DNA of 7,149 nt from NCBI GenBank assembly GCA_950071955.1, contig CATMOC010000186.1, positions 1 to 7,149 of the forward strand, given 5' to 3'. Numbering within the stretch: the first letter of the stretch is position 1; each line of letters starts with the position of its first letter. Origin of the DNA: an uncultured Mesorhizobium sp. (GTDB lineage: Bacteria > Pseudomonadota > Alphaproteobacteria > Rhizobiales > Rhizobiaceae). Position numbers and translations under genes: made by a program. This document shows, one piece after another, positions 1-6,082 of the stretch. The notes below the pieces were generated by a model. It made no database searches. It saw only the letters and a list, made by a program, of their open reading frames with translations, and was not told the DNA's origin.

Positions 1-52
1 AATCGCGGCTCGCTTCGGATAGACACGTTTCTCGCCGTCCGGGTCCTTCGGA

Positions 53-502
53 TCACTGGATCCCGAGCGGCGGACCGGTGAAGGTGAGCTGGAACCGCGC
101 GGCGCTTTCCATCACCGCCGGCATGTCTTCCGGGATGCGGAAGCGGCCCAGCGCCATCTCGCGGAAGAATCCTTCGAACCCGCCCGGCGTCAGGATGACG
201 ATGCTGCGGGACGGAGCGCCGCCAACGACCCGGAACGTATGCTCCCTGCCGCGCGGCACGAACACGGCCTGCCCTGGTCCGCGCGTGAAGGTCTCGCCGT
301 CGAGCCAGAATTCGACGTCTCCCGTGAGGAGGACGAAGGTCTCGTCGGCATCGTGATGGACGTGCCGCGGCGGCCCGGAATTCGGCGGCGACACGGTTTC
401 GAGCACCGACATCTGTCCGCCGGTCCGATCCGGACCCAGCAACGTCTTGTAGTACACGCCCTGCCATTCGACGGCACCGGCGCCCAGTATCGAGGGGGTC
501 AT
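53..502 (-). CDS. Small single-domain cupin protein
   Basis: A 149-residue protein made of one cupin barrel. Cupin motif 1 is an exact match: H47, H49 and E54 with G61 in the G(X)5HXH(X)4E(X)6G pattern (sequence HVHHDADETFVLLTG). Motif 2 is present as G77, P83, G85 and H88, with the usual final Asn replaced by Val. The four likely metal ligands H47, H49, E54 and H88 are all there, so it probably binds a divalent metal. Family members include quercetinase-like dioxygenases, isomerases and sugar-binding proteins; the substrate cannot be read from the sequence. No signal peptide is seen, so it is likely cytosolic. The ATG at 502-500 is chosen because AGGAGAG sits about 6 bases upstream; an in-frame ATG at 520-518 would put that site inside the gene. 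It is divergent from the LysR gene and is the natural candidate for its target. A GTG at 56-54 overlaps its stop and could begin a further gene running off the window, but too little of it is visible to call. Confidence 0.9.
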   Translation of the reverse strand: MTPSILGAGAVEWQGVYYKTLLGPDRTGGQMSVLETVSPPNSGPPRHVHHDADETFVLLTGDVEFWLDGETFTRGPGQAVFVPRGREHTFRVVGGAPSRSIVILTPGGFEGFFREMALGRFRIPEDMPAVMESAARFQLTFTGPPLGIQ

Positions 503-532
503 CGTCTCTCTCCTGTGCATGAGGTTGAAGAA

Positions 533-548
533 ACGAAAGCGCTTTCGT
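533..548. promoter_or_regulatory. Perfect 16 bp palindrome, LacI-type operator candidate
   Basis: The sequence ACGAAAGCGCTTTCGT is a perfect inverted repeat without spacer, lying 31 bases upstream of the cupin start codon. The core AAGCGCTT with a central CG is the layout typical of LacI/GalR-family operators, whereas LysR-type sites are usually interrupted dyads. At this distance it would fall in the cupin promoter or early leader, where a bound repressor would block transcription. No LacI-family gene is present in the window, so a regulator would have to be encoded elsewhere. The palindrome is seen directly; the binding role is inferred. Confidence 0.45.
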
Positions 549-586
549 GGGGAGGGGAGATACCGTAGTTTCGCGCCTGCGATAAA

Positions 587-603
587 TCGATTGATCGTAT
601 CGA
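587..603. promoter_or_regulatory. Interrupted dyad, candidate LysR-type binding site
   Basis: TCGAT, seven bases, then ATCGA form an exact inverted repeat ending 13 bases before the LysR GTG start. An inner CGAT-TG-ATCG dyad (588-597) overlaps it. Interrupted AT-rich dyads between a LysR-type gene and its divergent target are the usual recognition site for autoregulation and activation, so this is the best candidate for this regulator. It does not fit the T-N11-A box symmetrically, which lowers confidence. Confidence 0.35.
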
Positions 604-616
604 AGGTATCCGTCCA

Positions 617-1570
617 GTGAATATGGCGGCGTTTGATCTCAATCTGCTGCGCGTCCTGGACGCACTCCTGCGCGAGGGCTCCACCGTCAAGGCGGGTGCC
701 CGCGTGGGCCTCTCGCAGCCGGCCGTCTCGGCGGCATTGAACCGGTTGCGCCATGCGCTGGGGGACGATCTCTTCCTGCGCCGCGGGCAAGGGCTCGAGC
801 CGACCGACTACGCGAAATCGCTGGCGATCCCCCTGCGGCGCATCCTGGACGAGCTGGAGGCGCTGCTCGGCGGACCGGCCGAATTCGTCCCCGCGCAGAG
901 CAATGCCAGCTTCAAGCTGTCGGGCAGCGACTTCTTCGCCGAGATGCTGATGCCGGCGTTGGCCGAGCGGATTTCGACGCGGGCGCCGGGAATGCGGGTA
1001 CAACTCGTCGATCTGGTGCCCAACGACTATGTCGAGACACTGGAAAAGTACGAGGTGGACATCGCGCTCATTCCCCGTACCGAGTTTCCCGACCGGGTCG
1101 CCCACCGGCCGGTGTTCTGGTCCACCTTCTCGGTGATCGCGAGAAGCGGGCATCCGCGCCTTGCGCGCGCCGGGATTGCGCCGGGCGACGTGGTTCCGGT
1201 CGACCTCTTCTGCGATCTCGGCCACGTGCTGTTTTCCCCCGAGGGCAAGCTGAAGGCCATGGGAGACGCAGCCCTTGCGCGGGTCGGACGCGAAAGGCGG
1301 GTGGTCATGACCCTGCCGGTCTTCTCCGGCGTCTATCGGGCTGTCGGCGGATCGGACCTGATCGCGCTGATTCCCACACAACTCGCGACGCATGTGGCCA
1401 AGCGCGCCGGCCTCGACGTCTACAAGCCCCCGATGCCCATCGACCCCGCGCTGATCACCATGGTCTGGCACCGGCGATCCAGCGCCACGCCGGCACATCG
1501 CTGGCTGCGGGACCTGATCGCGGAAATCCTTGCGCCGCTGAACGAGGACGGGATGGCGTTGCCGAACTGA
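617..1570 (+). CDS. LysR-type transcriptional regulator
   Basis: A 317-residue protein of the usual LysR-type length. The N-terminal winged helix-turn-helix covers about residues 5-65, with the recognition region around 21-45 (KAGARVGLSQPAVSAALNRL) followed by the typical wing LGDDLFLRRGQGLEPT. A linker helix (about 68-85) leads to a periplasmic-binding-protein-like effector domain from about 97 to 305. The overall sequence resembles the NodD/PnbR-like branch common in rhizobia and burkholderias; the ligand is unknown. The start is taken as GTG at 617, which gives MNMAAFDLNLL and has GAAGG 10 bases upstream; ATG at 623 is an alternative only two codons in. It is divergent from the cupin gene with 114 bp between starts, the classic LysR regulator/target arrangement, so it probably controls that gene and itself. 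It converges on the CysZ-like gene with a 20 bp gap. Confidence 0.93.
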   Translation: MNMAAFDLNLLRVLDALLREGSTVKAGARVGLSQPAVSAALNRLRHALGDDLFLRRGQGLEPTDYAKSLAIPLRRILDELEALLGGPAEFVPAQSNASFKLSGSDFFAEMLMPALAERISTRAPGMRVQLVDLVPNDYVETLEKYEVDIALIPRTEFPDRVAHRPVFWSTFSVIARSGHPRLARAGIAPGDVVPVDLFCDLGHVLFSPEGKLKAMGDAALARVGRERRVVMTLPVFSGVYRAVGGSDLIALIPTQLATHVAKRAGLDVYKPPMPIDPALITMVWHRRSSATPAHRWLRDLIAEILAPLNEDGMALPN

Positions 1571-1590
1571 TCGACGCGTTTCCGGACGGA

Positions 1591-2310
1591 TCAGGGTGCC
1601 TTCACAGACGCGGCCGACCGAGCCGATATCATCTTGTGCAGGTGGACCATCATGGCGGCGGCGAAGAGCGGCGTGAGCAGATTGAGCAGCGGCACGGCAA
1701 GGAAGGCCGCGATCACGAGGCCGGCCAGAAACACCGTGCCGGCGTGGTGGCGCCGCAGCGCCTTGGCGTCGGCCTCGGATCGGAAGCGCATGGCCGCGAA
1801 CTCGAAGAACTCGCGGCCGAGCAGGTAGCCGTTGACCACGAAGAAGGCGACGAGGTTCACCCCCGGCACCAGAAGGAGGAGCAGCGCGAAGAGGTTGCCG
1901 AGGATGACGACGGCGAAGAACTTGACCGCCAGCCACGCCGCCTGGACCGGCGGCACGGCGCGGCCCGGCGTCTCGGCGGGATAGTCCACCCGCTCGACGA
2001 CCTCGGCCACGTCGTCGAGGAAGAGGCCGGCGATCAGCGCCGAAACCGGCGCGATCAGAAGCCCCAGGCCCAGCGCGAGCACGATGCCGGCGACGATCGC
2101 GGCGAAGAGGCCGAGCCAGCCGGTCCAGTCCGGCAGGTCGGGGACGAACTGGTCGAGCCAGGGCAAGGCGAGATACTCGAACCCCTGGGCCAGGCCGAAC
2201 CACAGCGCGACCAGCACCAGGAAGGTCAGCCCGAGCGACTTGAACAGCACGGACCGGAATTCCGGCGAGAAGAGGTGGCCAGCCGCGCGGCCTGCTGCTT
2301 CGAAGATCAT
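1591..2310 (-). CDS. EI24/CysZ-family integral membrane protein
   Basis: A 239-residue hydrophobic protein. Membrane segments are visible at about residues 21-41, 65-98 (long, possibly two), 124-165 (long, probably a re-entrant or paired segment) and 191-224. The segment NGYLLGREFFEFAAMR (about 160-175) is the hallmark of the EI24 domain family, which includes the sulfate permease CysZ; rhizobial members are usually named sulfate transporter family protein. Sulfate uptake is therefore a family-based guess, and no other cys gene is in the window. The ATG at 2310-2308 is chosen because GAGGAA lies 4 bases upstream and the membrane topology starts at once. A much longer N-terminal extension in the same frame reaches into the adenosine kinase gene and is rejected. 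It is divergent from the kinase gene, with 179 bp between starts. Confidence 0.88.
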   Translation of the reverse strand: MIFEAAGRAAGHLFSPEFRSVLFKSLGLTFLVLVALWFGLAQGFEYLALPWLDQFVPDLPDWTGWLGLFAAIVAGIVLALGLGLLIAPVSALIAGLFLDDVAEVVERVDYPAETPGRAVPPVQAAWLAVKFFAVVILGNLFALLLLLVPGVNLVAFFVVNGYLLGREFFEFAAMRFRSEADAKALRRHHAGTVFLAGLVIAAFLAVPLLNLLTPLFAAAMMVHLHKMISARSAASVKAP

Positions 2311-2419
2311 TGCGTTCCTCAGCCTTGGGTCCGGACATAGGCGCGCTCCGCCGGGCCAGCAAGGCTCCAGGGACGCATCGCGGCGCTGCTCGCTGAGAAA
2401 ACGCCGGTCGGCGCGGGGA

Positions 2420-2447
2420 TTGCAATGGCAGCCGGATGGTCTAAACG
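2420..2447 (+). promoter_or_regulatory. Weak sigma-70-like promoter candidate for the adenosine kinase gene
   Basis: TTGCAA at 2420-2425 and TAAACG at 2442-2447 are spaced by 16 bases and lie about 43 bases before the kinase start. The -35 matches TTGACA at four positions and the -10 matches TATAAT at three, so this is only the best-looking pair in the 179 bp divergent region and not a firm call. Confidence 0.2.
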
Positions 2448-2489
2448 GTTTCGAACCCTTCCTTCCACCTTTCCAGGCGAAAACAGACC

Positions 2490-3491
2490 GTGGCATCCAA
2501 TCCGGAATTCGACGTCCTCTGCATCGGCAACGCCATCGTCGACATCATCGCGCGCTGCGACGAGGCCTTTCTCGTCGACAACGCCATCATCAAGGGCGCG
2601 ATGAACCTGATCGACGCCGAGCGCGCCGAACTGCTCTATTCGAGGATGGGGCCGGCGATCGAGGCTTCGGGCGGCAGCGCGGGCAACACGGCGGCCGGCA
2701 TCGCCAGCCTCGGCGGCAGGGCGGCCTATTTCGGCAAGGTCAGCGACGACCAGCTCGGCGAACTCTACGCGCACGACATCCGCGCGCAGGGCGTGGCCTT
2801 CGACACGAAGCCGCTGAAGGGCTTTCCGCCCACGGCGCGCTCGATGATCTTCGTCACCGACGACGGCGAGCGCTCGATGAACACCTATCTCGGCGCCTGC
2901 GTGGAGCTTGGCCCCGAGGACGTCGAGGAGGAGAAGGCGAAGGGCGCCAAGGTGACCTATTTCGAGGGTTATCTGTGGGACCCGCCGCGGGCGAAGGAAG
3001 CGATCCGCCGCACCGCCGACCTGGCACACGCGGCCGGCCGCGAGGTGTCGATGACGCTGTCCGACCCCTTCTGCGTCGACCGCTATCGCGAAGAATTCCT
3101 CGACCTGATGCGCTCGGGCACGGTCGACATCGTCTTCGCCAACGAGAGCGAGCTGAAGTCGCTGTACCAGACGGCCTCCTTCGACGCCGCGCTCGACGCC
3201 ATCCGCAAGGACTGCAAGCTCGCCGCCGTGACGCGCTCCGAGCACGGCTCGGTGGTGGTGCGCGGCGACGAGACGGTTACGGTGGAGGCGATCGAGATTT
3301 CGGAGCTGGTCGACACGACAGGCGCCGGCGATCTCTACGCGGCGGGATTCCTGTTCGGCTACACCACGGGGAGGAGCCTGGCGGACTGCGGCAAGCTCGG
3401 GTCGCTGGCGGCCGGCATCGTCATCCAGCAGGTCGGGCCGCGGCCGCAGAAAAGCTTGCGCGAGATCGCGGGGCAGCGGGGGCTACTGTAG
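2490..3491 (+). CDS. PfkB-family kinase, probable adenosine kinase
   Basis: A 333-residue protein of the ribokinase/PfkB superfamily, full length for alphaproteobacterial adenosine kinases. The N-terminal strand FDVLCIGNAIVDII (7-20) opens the Rossmann-like core. GGSAGNTA at 61-68 is the substrate-binding glycine signature with the conserved Asn. ANESE (217-221) is the N-x-x-E-type motif that helps hold Mg2+. DTTGAGDLYAAGF (275-287) is PfkB signature 2, with the anion-hole GAG and the catalytic base D281. It should phosphorylate a nucleoside or sugar with ATP. Adenosine is favoured because the sequence resembles rhizobial proteins annotated as such (MNLID, YLGACVEL), which would place it in purine salvage in the cytosol. 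The GTG start at 2490 is preceded by AGGCG about 10 bases upstream and gives the expected N-terminus. The C-terminus looks intact although base composition changes shortly after the stop. Confidence 0.9.
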   Translation: MASNPEFDVLCIGNAIVDIIARCDEAFLVDNAIIKGAMNLIDAERAELLYSRMGPAIEASGGSAGNTAAGIASLGGRAAYFGKVSDDQLGELYAHDIRAQGVAFDTKPLKGFPPTARSMIFVTDDGERSMNTYLGACVELGPEDVEEEKAKGAKVTYFEGYLWDPPRAKEAIRRTADLAHAAGREVSMTLSDPFCVDRYREEFLDLMRSGTVDIVFANESELKSLYQTASFDAALDAIRKDCKLAAVTRSEHGSVVVRGDETVTVEAIEISELVDTTGAGDLYAAGFLFGYTTGRSLADCGKLGSLAAGIVIQQVGPRPQKSLREIAGQRGLL

Positions 3492-3747
3492 GAGGGCGGC
3501 GTGGTTGGGTAGCGATTGAAATACGTAAGGCGGCATCAAGGGATCATAGACCTTATTTTGCTAGCACAGCGCTGTCGGAGCACCCTGACGCTGACCGCAA
3601 ATACGATGTTTGCGAGCTTTTAGATCTTCTAATGGACTATCAGATGGTCCAGTCTATAGGCCAGATTTTTATCGACCGCAGACTGCTCGATACACCTCAT
3701 CGAACTTGATCAGGTGCCCTTCAATCCTACTTTTTCTGAGCAAGATA
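3492..3747. other. Low-GC stretch before the DUF262 gene, no recognised gene
   Basis: 256 bases between the kinase stop and the DUF262-protein start. G+C drops clearly here: 24 of 60 in 3601-3660 and 30 of 60 in 3661-3720. It contains three things. A Shine-Dalgarno-like AGGAGGG (3490-3496) precedes a GTG at 3501 that is stopped after three codons. A plus-strand frame stays open to a stop at 3707-3709, and its last part (from about 3575) reads like protein (DRKYDVCELLDLLMDYQM) but has no good start or recognised family. A dyad TGGAC-N9-GTCCA lies at 3633-3651. Together these suggest the left junction of an acquired segment, possibly with the remains of a broken gene. Confidence 0.5.
3633..3651. 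promoter_or_regulatory. Short dyad upstream of the DUF262 gene
   Basis: TGGAC and GTCCA separated by nine bases form an exact inverted repeat about 97 bases upstream of the ATG at 3748. It has operator-like size, but five-base arms can arise by chance and no regulator gene is adjacent. Confidence 0.15.
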
Positions 3748-5880
3748 ATGAAGATCAGTAGCATTCTGGAAAAGATTGACGAACGTCAACTTTTCGTCCC
3801 GGCTTTTCAGCGCGAATATGTCTGGAAAAAGAAGGACGCCAAGCTGCTCATCGACTCGATGATCAAGGGCTATCCTACCGGCACTATATTGACTTGGGAC
3901 ACCAACCAGCCCCCCGAGCTGAAGGGCGATCACGTCTATGATCCTCTTCAGGGAGCAATCAAGATCCTGCTCGATGGCCAGCAGCGTGTAACTACACTCT
4001 ACATGCTGATCCGGGGCGAGCTCCCGCCATATTACACGCTCGAAGAAATCACCGAAGATACCCGCGGACTTCACATAAATGTCGAGACTCGGGAAATTGA
4101 ATACCATCAGAAGCGCATGGAGACAGATCCTCGCTGGTTGAATGTCACCGACATCTTCAGCCGGGAAAAGCGGTCGCGAGATGTTGTTCGAGACCTTGAA
4201 GCCGCCGGACGCGAGGTTTCGCGCGAGGATGAAAACAAGATCGATGATACCTTTTCGGCTATTCAGAGCATTCTCGACCGAGACTTCCCCGAGCAAAACA
4301 TTCCGATCAAAGCCTCTTTGCGTGAAGCCATCGATATCTTCTACATCGTCAATGCCGGCGGTGTAGCGCTGACCGATGCCGAGCTCGCGCTCGCTCAGAT
4401 CTCCGGCTACTGGCCGCAGGCCCGCGAAGCTTTCAAGAAGAAGCTCGACACGCTGAAGAACGACGGGTTTGTCTTCAAGCTCGATTTCATCGTCTATGCC
4501 CTTCTGGCCATTCTGCATCAGAGCGGATCGGATATGCGTAAGCTGCATTCCGAGGAGAACAACGACGCTATCCGCAAGGTATGGAAGGAACTCGACGGCA
4601 AGGTTCTGGACTATGTGGCAAATCTGCTGCGCGGCCACGCCTTCGTTGACCACACGCTGGAGATCAATTCGATCTATGCGGTCATCCCGATCGTTGCCTA
4701 TTGCCACCGCATGAACTGCAATCTCAGCCACAACGATATCCAGAAGGTAGTGAAGTGGTTCTACTATTCCCAGGTTCGAAGGCGCTATGTGAGCCAGCTT
4801 CCGCAGAAACTCGACCACGACCTTAAGATTGCCGCAAGCTCTCCTACACCATTCGATAGATTGCTGGATGTGATCCGCGAAGATCGTGGTGGCAATATCG
4901 CCATCTCTCCCGACGAATTTGTAGGCAGTGCCGTCCAACATCCACTGTTCGGGCTTTTGCGCTGGCACCTGAAAAGCCGCGGTGCGAAGTGCCTCACGAC
5001 CGGGGTCTCAATCCACCAGCCGATGGGCGAGAAATACAAGCTGGAGTACGATCACATCTTCGCCTTCGCCAATCTGAAGGCCGCGGGATATGGGCAGGAA
5101 AACAGGCTTCGCTATCAATTGGCGCAGGAATTGACCAACCGCGCCATTCTCACCCAGATTGCCAATCGTACAAAGGGCGCAAAAGAGACTGAAGGCTATC
5201 TTTCCGGTGTCGCACAGAACCAGCCGAACGCGCTCGGCCTGCAACTCATCCCGCAAGACCGGGAACTTTGGCAGATCGAAAATTACGAGTTGTTTCTCAA
5301 GACCCGCCGTAAACTGCTCGCCGACAGCCTGAACGCATGGCTGGAGGGACTTGCAGAGACCAAAGCGGTTGCCGAGAAAGTCTCGCTTGAGGACATGATC
5401 GCCGAAGGGGAGAACGAAGAGGTCGAGTTCAAGCAGACCCTGCGCTGGGACGTCAAGCAGGGCACAGTGAACAAAGAGCTTGAGGGCGTAGTTATGAAGA
5501 CGATCGCCGCCTTTGCCAATGCTCACGGGGGGACGCTTTTCATGGGCGTTGCCGACAATGGCGAGATCGCAGGCCTAGACAATGACTATAAATCTCTCAA
5601 CGGCGGCAACCGGGACAAGTTCGAGCTGCATCTAAAGACACTGATCATCAACACGTTTGGAGAGGCTTTCGCCGCAACCAAGGTCAAGCTTTCCTTTCCG
5701 GAAATCCAAGAGAAGGAAATCTGCCGGGTCGAAATTCTCCCGGCCAACAGGCCGACCTATATCAAACTGGCGGACAAGGGTGGCGCTGCCCAAGATAGGT
5801 TCTATGTCCGAAACGGCAACTCTTCGCGTGAGATGACGGGCGATCAGGTCGTCACCTACATGAAAGATCGTTTCGTCTGA
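3748..5880 (+). CDS. DUF262 - HNH-like - AlbA_2 fusion protein, candidate type IV restriction/anti-phage effector
   Basis: A 710-residue protein with three recognisable parts. Residues 1 to about 220 are DUF262, the ParB-like NTPase domain of GmrS, SspE and BrxU: FQREYVW at 20-26, DGQQRVTTL at 76-84, and VNAGGVALTDAELALA at 201-216, which matches the conserved N-x-G-G-x-x-L-T-x-x-E-L stretch. A helical middle part (about 230-410) is followed by an HNH/DUF1524-like segment with EYDHIF at 433-438 (D436, H437) and candidate Asn residues at N464 and N473. The usual Pro after DHIF is absent. Residues about 545-710 are an AlbA_2 (Schlafen-type) domain: EEVEFK at 557-562, IAAFANAHGGTLFMGVADNGEIAGL at about 586-610, and a C-terminal RNGNSSREM. 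DUF262 proteins of this kind hydrolyse NTP and cut modified phage DNA; a nuclease role here is inferred. ATG 3748 is chosen because the family begins at this point; a TTG at 3610 would add 46 unconserved residues. The Shine-Dalgarno is weak (GAG at 3738-3740). G+C is lower than in the neighbours, and no partner gene is present, so it looks like a solitary acquired gene. Confidence 0.88.
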   Translation: MKISSILEKIDERQLFVPAFQREYVWKKKDAKLLIDSMIKGYPTGTILTWDTNQPPELKGDHVYDPLQGAIKILLDGQQRVTTLYMLIRGELPPYYTLEEITEDTRGLHINVETREIEYHQKRMETDPRWLNVTDIFSREKRSRDVVRDLEAAGREVSREDENKIDDTFSAIQSILDRDFPEQNIPIKASLREAIDIFYIVNAGGVALTDAELALAQISGYWPQAREAFKKKLDTLKNDGFVFKLDFIVYALLAILHQSGSDMRKLHSEENNDAIRKVWKELDGKVLDYVANLLRGHAFVDHTLEINSIYAVIPIVAYCHRMNCNLSHNDIQKVVKWFYYSQVRRRYVSQLPQKLDHDLKIAASSPTPFDRLLDVIREDRGGNIAISPDEFVGSAVQHPLFGLLRWHLKSRGAKCLTTGVSIHQPMGEKYKLEYDHIFAFANLKAAGYGQENRLRYQLAQELTNRAILTQIANRTKGAKETEGYLSGVAQNQPNALGLQLIPQDRELWQIENYELFLKTRRKLLADSLNAWLEGLAETKAVAEKVSLEDMIAEGENEEVEFKQTLRWDVKQGTVNKELEGVVMKTIAAFANAHGGTLFMGVADNGEIAGLDNDYKSLNGGNRDKFELHLKTLIINTFGEAFAATKVKLSFPEIQEKEICRVEILPANRPTYIKLADKGGAAQDRFYVRNGNSSREMTGDQVVTYMKDRFV

Positions 5881-6082
5881 CTTGCTGCCCCCTTGATCGG
5901 GAATCTACGATCCTCATAGACGCCGAAGTGGTGCGTCTAGCTGCAGCTTGCTAGCCAAGTGAAGGGCATGCCCACAGCGCAGCCGCCCGGGAGTTGCCGG
6001 TCGGTTTCCCACCTCACAGCGGTATTTCAACTTGGTGCCAAGGCGCAGACTTCCATTGCCCGGGAACCGTACATCACACCCC
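5881..6082. other. Intergenic stretch after the DUF262 gene
   Basis: 202 bases between two converging genes. G+C is uneven (34, 41 and 33 of 60 in 5881-5940, 5941-6000 and 6001-6060). It holds a small hairpin (5917-5939) and a 10 bp palindrome (5939-5948). On the minus strand a frame is open from within the TRIC gene down to a stop at about 5914. It includes C-x-x-C and RCGH elements that look faintly like a zinc ribbon, but it has no supported start and overlaps the TRIC 3' end in another frame. No gene is called. Confidence 0.5.
5917..5939 (+). terminator. Weak hairpin downstream of the DUF262 gene
   Basis: TAGACGC and GCGTCTA pair perfectly around a nine-base loop, 36 bases after the stop of the DUF262-protein gene. 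It is directly followed by the palindrome AGCTGCAGCT (5939-5948). There is no T-run on either side, so it is not a classical Rho-independent terminator. It may act as a weak bidirectional barrier or be the trace of a mobile-element end. Confidence 0.25.

Noticed and set aside
1567..1594. CTGATC ... GATCAG inverted repeat between the convergent LysR and membrane-protein genes
   Set aside because: It comes from two facing TGA stop codons with similar next bases, has a 16-base loop and no T-run; not convincing as a terminator.
53..2425. A very long minus-strand open frame (790 codons) through the cupin, LysR and membrane-protein genes
   Set aside because: Only its last 149 codons are real (the cupin). 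The rest lies antisense to the LysR gene or out of frame with the membrane-protein gene, and has the Arg/Pro/Gly-rich composition of a high-GC shadow frame.
2447..2457. GGTTTCGAACC resembling a tRNA T-arm
   Set aside because: No acceptor, D or anticodon arms can be built around it, so no tRNA is called.
2084..3709. A 541-codon plus-strand frame over the adenosine kinase gene
   Set aside because: It is an Arg-rich shadow of the kinase frame. Only its tail after 3491 is worth notice and is reported separately.
3706..3733. TTGATC and TACTTT, 16 bases apart, as a promoter for the DUF262 gene
   Set aside because: The -10 matches at only three positions and the leader would be under ten bases, leaving no room for a ribosome-binding site.
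3610..3747. N-terminal extension of the DUF262 protein from TTG 3610
   Set aside because: The 46 extra residues are low in conserved character, the start is rare and lacks a ribosome-binding site, and the DUF262 family normally begins near MKISSILEKI.
3727..4968. A 413-codon minus-strand frame antisense to the DUF262 gene
   Set aside because: The sense strand has clear DUF262 motifs; the antisense product shows no family features or ribosome-binding site and is explained by codon mirroring.
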